From positions 3,596,001 to 3,660,000 of the forward strand of contig CP115858.1 in the NCBI GenBank assembly GCA_027920525.1: DNA of 64,000 bases, in the 5' to 3' direction. This document shows, in pieces, positions 60,071-64,000 of the stretch. Source of the DNA: Chryseobacterium daecheongense. GTDB taxonomy: Bacteria > Bacteroidota > Bacteroidia > Flavobacteriales > Weeksellaceae. A program made the translations under genes and the position numbers. Numbering within the stretch: the stretch's first letter is position 1; every line of letters starts with the position of its first letter. A model generated the notes under the pieces. It saw nothing but the letters and a program-made list of their open reading frames with translations, searched no databases and had not been told where the DNA came from.

Positions 60071-60952
60071 TTGAAAACAAAACTTTTTAGCATTGCCATA
60101 TTGGGACTTTTATCGGTTGGAATGTTATTTCAATCATGCTACAGTGATAATGAAAGTGAAGCATCAAGCGATAAAGTAATTTCTCAAAATTACAAGGACC
60201 GATTAATTGATAGTAAAACAGCTCAGGCGCTGGGAGATACTTATCTCACTAATAACTACGCTGTATTATTAGGGGGACGAACAGCTAGGGGATTGTCAGC
60301 CGAAGATGCAAGACAGGTAATTTATCCAATAGAAATTTTGGAAGCGTTTATTGCAAGTGTAGAAGAGAAAGCAGGGCAAGATGCATTAATTGGGGTTAAT
60401 ATCGGACAATACCCTTCTTCCGAAATAGTGGACGCTCATCAGAGAGAAGATTATAAAGGATATCAGACTATGTATCTAATGTCTTACAAAACTCCTGCGG
60501 ATACTGTTTCTGCGGCTAATTGTGTAGAGGCAATGAATCATGGTAGTATTATTCCTCCTGATGCGACGGCAGATAAAAATGATATTTTAGATAAGAATAT
60601 TAATAATTATCTCATAGCTAATGAAACGGCTTCACTTCTGGATAAAACCTATGCATTAAACAATGAAAAGACGTTGGATGCAAAGGGAATTGAAGTTAAA
60701 AGGCAATATTTTTATAGTATTGGTTTATTGAAGGGATATCTTCAATATGTAAAAGAACAGGCTGTGATTAATGGTATTACTGACGTGAATATTGCAATTA
60801 ATATGGGACAGAATAGCTTCAGTTCGGGCGCTGTGAATAAAGGGAAGCAAAAGGCAGGAAGTCAATGTATCTTTTTTACAGCATTTCCTAAGGGAAATGA
60901 GGCAAATAGTAAAAATTTGAATATTCTAAATAATCTCCCGGCTCTTAAATAA
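60071..60952 (+). CDS. Lipoprotein with duplicated NHGS-family domain
   Basis: 293 residues, started by TTG at 60071 (no in-frame ATG gives the signal peptide). Lipobox MLFQSC puts the lipidated Cys at residue 23. Two copies of one domain are visible: residues about 39-145 (VIYPIEILEAFIASVEEKAG, ALIGVNIGQYPS) and 178-275 (RQYFYSIGLLKGYLQYVKEQ, DVNIAINMGQNS). NHGSIIPPD lies at 156-164 at the end of the first copy, and the second copy ends without it. The family is that of the divergent 59265 gene, but here exported. No enzyme motif seen; a sensor or binding role is possible. Confidence 0.65.
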   Translation: MKTKLFSIAILGLLSVGMLFQSCYSDNESEASSDKVISQNYKDRLIDSKTAQALGDTYLTNNYAVLLGGRTARGLSAEDARQVIYPIEILEAFIASVEEKAGQDALIGVNIGQYPSSEIVDAHQREDYKGYQTMYLMSYKTPADTVSAANCVEAMNHGSIIPPDATADKNDILDKNINNYLIANETASLLDKTYALNNEKTLDAKGIEVKRQYFYSIGLLKGYLQYVKEQAVINGITDVNIAINMGQNSFSSGAVNKGKQKAGSQCIFFTAFPKGNEANSKNLNILNNLPALK

Positions 60953-60973
60953 CTTTGATGTCCGGATAAAAAT

Positions 60974-61012
60974 AAAAAAGCGGTAGAAATAATAATTTCT
61001 ACCGCTTTTTTT
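60974..61012 (+). terminator. Intrinsic terminator after the NHGS lipoprotein
   Basis: 17-bp stem AAAAAAGCGGTAGAAAT/ATTTCTACCGCTTTTTT with a 4-base loop, 60974-60990 with 60995-61011. Confidence 0.9.
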
Positions 61013-61092
61013 ACACTTGAATCTTTTTTGATATCGTTATGTGTTACTTTCATAGCGTTGTCCAGATTTATGTCAATGTGAATTAACAAAAA

Positions 61093-61123
61093 TAAGTGCT
61101 GTAGATTTTGTCTACAGCACTTA
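61093..61123 (-). terminator. Intrinsic terminator after clpB
   Basis: 13-bp stem TAAGTGCTGTAGA/TCTACAGCACTTA with a 5-base loop, followed by T-rich sequence on the minus strand. Confidence 0.85.
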
Positions 61124-61154
61124 CTACAAAAATAATATATATGAAAAAAACTAT

Positions 61155-63749
61155 TTATTTTTCCGCCGGTCTGAAAACCAGACCTGTTTCATCGAAATAA
61201 TCCAAAGTGATTCGGTCTCCGTCATTTACATTTCCGGCCAGAATCTCGCGGGATAGTTTATTTAAAACTTCCTGCTGGATAACTCTCTTTAAAGGTCTTG
61301 CACCAAAAGCAGGATCATATCCTTTATTCATTAAATAATCTACGGCATCCTGAGTTGCTGTCATGATAATATTTCGTTTTGCTAACATATCATTAAAGCC
61401 TCGCAACTGATATTGAACAATTTTTCCAATTTCCTTTTTTCTTAAAGGCTGGAATAATACAATCTCATCAATTCTGTTTAAGAACTCCGGACGAAGAGTT
61501 TGCTTTAGTAAGTCAAAAACTTCTTCTTTTGTTTTCTCTACGATTTCATCCTGATTGGCTTCAGTAATGTTCTCAAAATTTTCCTGAATCAAATGTGATC
61601 CCAGGTTAGAAGTCATAATGATAATTGAGTTTTTAAAGTTGACAACTCTACCTTTGTTGTCTGTCAAACGACCATCATCCAAAACCTGCAATAAGGTATT
61701 GAAAACATCAGGGTGGGCTTTTTCAATCTCATCCAAAAGAACAACTGAATAAGGTCGTCTTCTCACTGCTTCTGTAAGTTGTCCTCCTTCATCATATCCT
61801 ACATATCCGGGAGGCGCTCCTACTAATCTGGAAACAGAATGACGTTCCTGATATTCACTCATGTCGATTCGGGTCATATTGTTCTCATCGTCGAATAAAA
61901 ATTCAGCCAGCGCTTTTGCTAACTCTGTTTTACCAACACCTGTTGTACCGAGGAAAAGAAAGGATCCTATTGGTTTTTTCTCATCACTCAATCCTGCACG
62001 GTTTCTTCTGATCGCATCAGAAACAGCCTGAATGGCTTCTTCTTGTCCCACAACCCTGTGATGAAGTTCTGTTTCAAGGTGCAGCAATTTCTCCCTTTCC
62101 GATTGTAAAAGTTTTGTTACAGGAATTCCTGTCCACTTAGCAATTACTTCGGAGATATTTTCTGCAGTTACCTCTTCTTTTATTAACTCGTTCTGATGAT
62201 TTTGCATTTCAAGTTCCAGCTTCTGCAAGTCATCTTCTTTTTCTTTGATTTTTCCATATTGGATTTCTGCTACTTTAGCATAATCTCCAGCTCTGGAAGC
62301 TCTTTCCGCTTCTAGTTTTAAAGATTCAATATCTTTTTTAATCTGTGTAAGATCTTCACTTTTTTGTTTTTCTTTCAACCATTTTGCATTAATCTCATTC
62401 CGTTGTTCGGAAATTTTTGAAATATCTTCTTTTAAATGGTCAATTTTGGTCTGATTGCCTTCTCTTGAAATAGCAGCCAGCTCAATTTCCATCTGCATAA
62501 GCTTTCTATCCAAGACATCAAGCTCTTCAGGTTTGGAGTTGATTTCCATTCTCAACTTGGCAGAAGCCTCATCAATAAGGTCAATTGCTTTATCCGGTAA
62601 GAATCGGTCTGAGATGTATCTCTGAGACATTTCAACTGCTGCAATAATAGCCTCATCTTTAATCCTTACTTTATGATGAGCTTCGTATTTATCTTTAATT
62701 CCACGTAAAATAGAGATCGCAGATTCTGTATCCGGCTCTTCCACCATTACTTTCTGAAAACGTCTTTCAAGGGCTTTGTCCTTTTCAAAATATTTTTGAT
62801 ATTCATTCAGGGTAGTGGCACCTATTGCTCTCAATTCTCCTCTTGCCAAGGCAGGTTTTAAAATATTTGCAGCGTCCATAGCGCCTTCACCACCACCAGC
62901 TCCTACTAATGTGTGGATTTCATCAATGAAAAGAATAATTTGTCCGTCAGATTTTATTACCTCATTAACGACAGACTTCAAACGCTCTTCAAATTCTCCT
63001 TTATATTTTGCTCCGGCGATTAATGCTCCCATATCTAATGAATATAAAGTTTTATCCATCAGATTTTCCGGAACGTCTCCGTTAATAATTCTATGTGCAA
63101 TTCCTTCTGCAATTGCAGTTTTACCCACACCTGGTTCTCCAATTAGGATCGGATTGTTTTTTGTTCTTCTGGAAAGAATCTGTAATACACGACGGATTTC
63201 TTCATCACGTCCGATTACCGGATCAAGTTTTCCTTCTGCTGCTAATTCATTAAAATTTTTAGCATATTTATTGAGAGATTGGTAAGTTTCTTCTGAACTT
63301 GCAGAATTGGCTTTGCTCCCTTTTCTTAATTCCTTAATAGCGCCTTCCAGTAAGCTTTTGGTAACCCCCATATCTTTAAGCATTTTAGAAACTTCAGATG
63401 AAGTATCCAAAAGTGACAGCCATAAGTGTTCGATTGTTACATACTCATCACCCATTTTTTTTGCAATGTTCGGCGCATCCAATAGGACTTTATTCGCTGA
63501 TTGTGAGAGATAAATATTACCCCCCTGAACTTTAGGAAGTCTTTCTAAACTTTCACGGTTCCTCTCTCTTACCAAAGATGCATCGGCTTCCGATTTCTTC
63601 AGTAAAAAAGGTGAAATATTTTCATCTACCTGAAAGATTCCTTCCAGTAAATGTTGAGGTTCTATGCTTTGATTACCCAGTTCCATAGCAACTTGCTGGG
63701 CTGCCTGGATGGCTTCTTGTGATTTTACAGTATATTGATTTAAATTCAT
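61155..63749 (-). CDS. clpB: Chaperone disaggregase ClpB
   Basis: 864 residues, full-length. Hexameric AAA+ disaggregase working with DnaK to rescue aggregated proteins. An N-terminal Clp_N repeat domain (EPQHLLEGIF and VTIEHLWLSLL), first AAA+ domain with Walker A GEPGVGKT and Walker B IILFIDEIH, the coiled-coil middle domain (about 405-525, EERASRAGDYAKVAEIQYGK region), and second AAA+ domain with Walker A GTTGVGKT, followed by PPGYVGYDEGGQLTEAVRR and the C-terminal GYDPAFGARPLKR. The M domain separates it from ClpA and ClpC. Monocistronic, with an unusual upstream region (see findings). Confidence 0.97.
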   Translation of the reverse strand: MNLNQYTVKSQEAIQAAQQVAMELGNQSIEPQHLLEGIFQVDENISPFLLKKSEADASLVRERNRESLERLPKVQGGNIYLSQSANKVLLDAPNIAKKMGDEYVTIEHLWLSLLDTSSEVSKMLKDMGVTKSLLEGAIKELRKGSKANSASSEETYQSLNKYAKNFNELAAEGKLDPVIGRDEEIRRVLQILSRRTKNNPILIGEPGVGKTAIAEGIAHRIINGDVPENLMDKTLYSLDMGALIAGAKYKGEFEERLKSVVNEVIKSDGQIILFIDEIHTLVGAGGGEGAMDAANILKPALARGELRAIGATTLNEYQKYFEKDKALERRFQKVMVEEPDTESAISILRGIKDKYEAHHKVRIKDEAIIAAVEMSQRYISDRFLPDKAIDLIDEASAKLRMEINSKPEELDVLDRKLMQMEIELAAISREGNQTKIDHLKEDISKISEQRNEINAKWLKEKQKSEDLTQIKKDIESLKLEAERASRAGDYAKVAEIQYGKIKEKEDDLQKLELEMQNHQNELIKEEVTAENISEVIAKWTGIPVTKLLQSEREKLLHLETELHHRVVGQEEAIQAVSDAIRRNRAGLSDEKKPIGSFLFLGTTGVGKTELAKALAEFLFDDENNMTRIDMSEYQERHSVSRLVGAPPGYVGYDEGGQLTEAVRRRPYSVVLLDEIEKAHPDVFNTLLQVLDDGRLTDNKGRVVNFKNSIIIMTSNLGSHLIQENFENITEANQDEIVEKTKEEVFDLLKQTLRPEFLNRIDEIVLFQPLRKKEIGKIVQYQLRGFNDMLAKRNIIMTATQDAVDYLMNKGYDPAFGARPLKRVIQQEVLNKLSREILAGNVNDGDRITLDYFDETGLVFRPAEK

Positions 63750-63780
63750 ATTTTATATTTTTGGGTTGACTTAAAGTGTA

Positions 63781-63871
63781 TAGATTTTAGACATCAGATT
63801 TCAGACCATTCAGACTTTGAATTAAATTTAATTTCTTAAATCCGTATCTAAAGTCTGATGTCCTTGATCTA
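63781..63871. repeat. Imperfect inverted repeat with heptad periodicity upstream of clpB
   Basis: GACATCAGA-T-TT-C-AGA (63790-63805) is complementary at 14 of 16 positions to 63847-63862, and TAGAT (63781-63785) pairs with ATCTA (63867-63871), giving a long stem around a 41-base AT-rich loop. Each arm reads as loosely repeated 7-mers (AGATTTT, AGACATC, AGATTTC, AGACCAT). Confidence 0.55.
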
Positions 63872-63938
63872 ATTTAATCATTTAATTCGGGTCGTATAAC
63901 ACAAAAAGTGTTCAATTATTGAATTTATAAATAAATTG

Positions 63939-63993
63939 GACAAAATTTCCGAATATTGTATTTTTAACACTGAAGTAACTAGACAAAATTTCC
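63939..63993. repeat. 12-bp direct repeat upstream of clpB
   Basis: GACAAAATTTCC occurs at 63939-63950 and again at 63982-63993, 43 bp apart. On the clpB-sense strand it reads GGAAATTTTGTC. It could be an operator or chance in AT-rich DNA; the window ends soon after, so further copies cannot be seen. Confidence 0.4.
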
Positions 63994-64000
63994 ATTTTCA

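Noticed and set aside
62815..63285. Plus-strand open frame of 156 codons opposite clpB
   Set aside because: It lies wholly inside the ClpB Walker A and Clp_N coding region, which is certain.

Overview
The window is about 64 kb of low-GC chromosomal DNA from a member of the Bacteroidota, most likely a Flavobacteriales genus such as Chryseobacterium. The evidence is: many secreted proteins with N-terminal MKK..-type signal peptides ending in Q or QQ, a type A C-terminal type IX secretion (T9SS) sorting domain, promoters of the TTTG-N17-23-TAnnTTTG type (Bacteroidota sigma factor), a Bacteroidota-type VI secretion (T6SS) tube protein, a BshA bacillithiol gene, and families such as DUF2851, DUF4254, DUF4292, GH92 and SIMPL. 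The genus is inferred, not proven. No tRNA, rRNA, CRISPR array or insertion sequence was seen.

Layout. 1-1.2 kb: a partial YD-repeat-like secreted protein and a tail-fibre-like secreted protein. 1.7-12.2 kb: housekeeping and secreted genes (acetyltransferase-like, folE, DinB-like, cysS, a T9SS cargo protein, a DPE2-like malQ, two low-complexity exported proteins, ferritin). 12.3-24.8 kb: a T6SS effector island, all on the minus strand. Transcription runs hcp (tssD), then vgrG, a DUF3289-like effector with a lipoprotein, a papain-like cysteine peptidase candidate with a small membrane protein, an unrecognised possible adaptor, a 1353-residue LysM/PAAR-like/peptidoglycan hydrolase effector, and two exported proteins, one resembling the XAC2610 lysozyme-inhibitor family. 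No T6SS sheath, baseplate, membrane-complex or ATPase genes are in the window, so this looks like an auxiliary hcp-vgrG-effector cluster that uses an apparatus encoded elsewhere.

24.8-31.4 kb: a RecB/AddA-like helicase-nuclease, three tandem paralogues with a carboxypeptidase-regulatory-like domain, and a SIMPL protein. 31.4-42.5 kb, mostly minus strand: a block with GH3 glycosidase, bshA, DUF2851, PspC-like and GNAT genes, then ribA, DUF4254, tatA, an EnvC-like murein hydrolase activator, a DUF4292 lipoprotein and a sugar nucleotidyltransferase. 42.7-57 kb: a polysaccharide flippase, dihydroorotase, a GH92 mannosidase, a dienoyl-CoA reductase-like SDR, two M1 peptidases flanking an endonuclease/phosphatase-family protein, a PAP2 phosphatase fused to an outer-membrane barrel, and an M43 lipoprotein protease. 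57-61 kb: a NarL-type two-component system with a multi-spanning membrane protein, flanked by two divergent genes of an unrecognised family with an NHGSxIPPD motif. 61.2-63.7 kb: clpB.

The most interesting part is the T6SS island. It has a canonical promoter upstream of hcp preceded by three exact 21-bp tandem operator-like units (24711-24773), and a 13-bp match to one of those units lies upstream of vgrG. Up to three effector/immunity pairs sit behind a single VgrG. The largest effector appears to combine a lambda-endolysin-like transglycosylase with a MepA-like endopeptidase, so it could cut both the glycan and the peptide parts of peptidoglycan.
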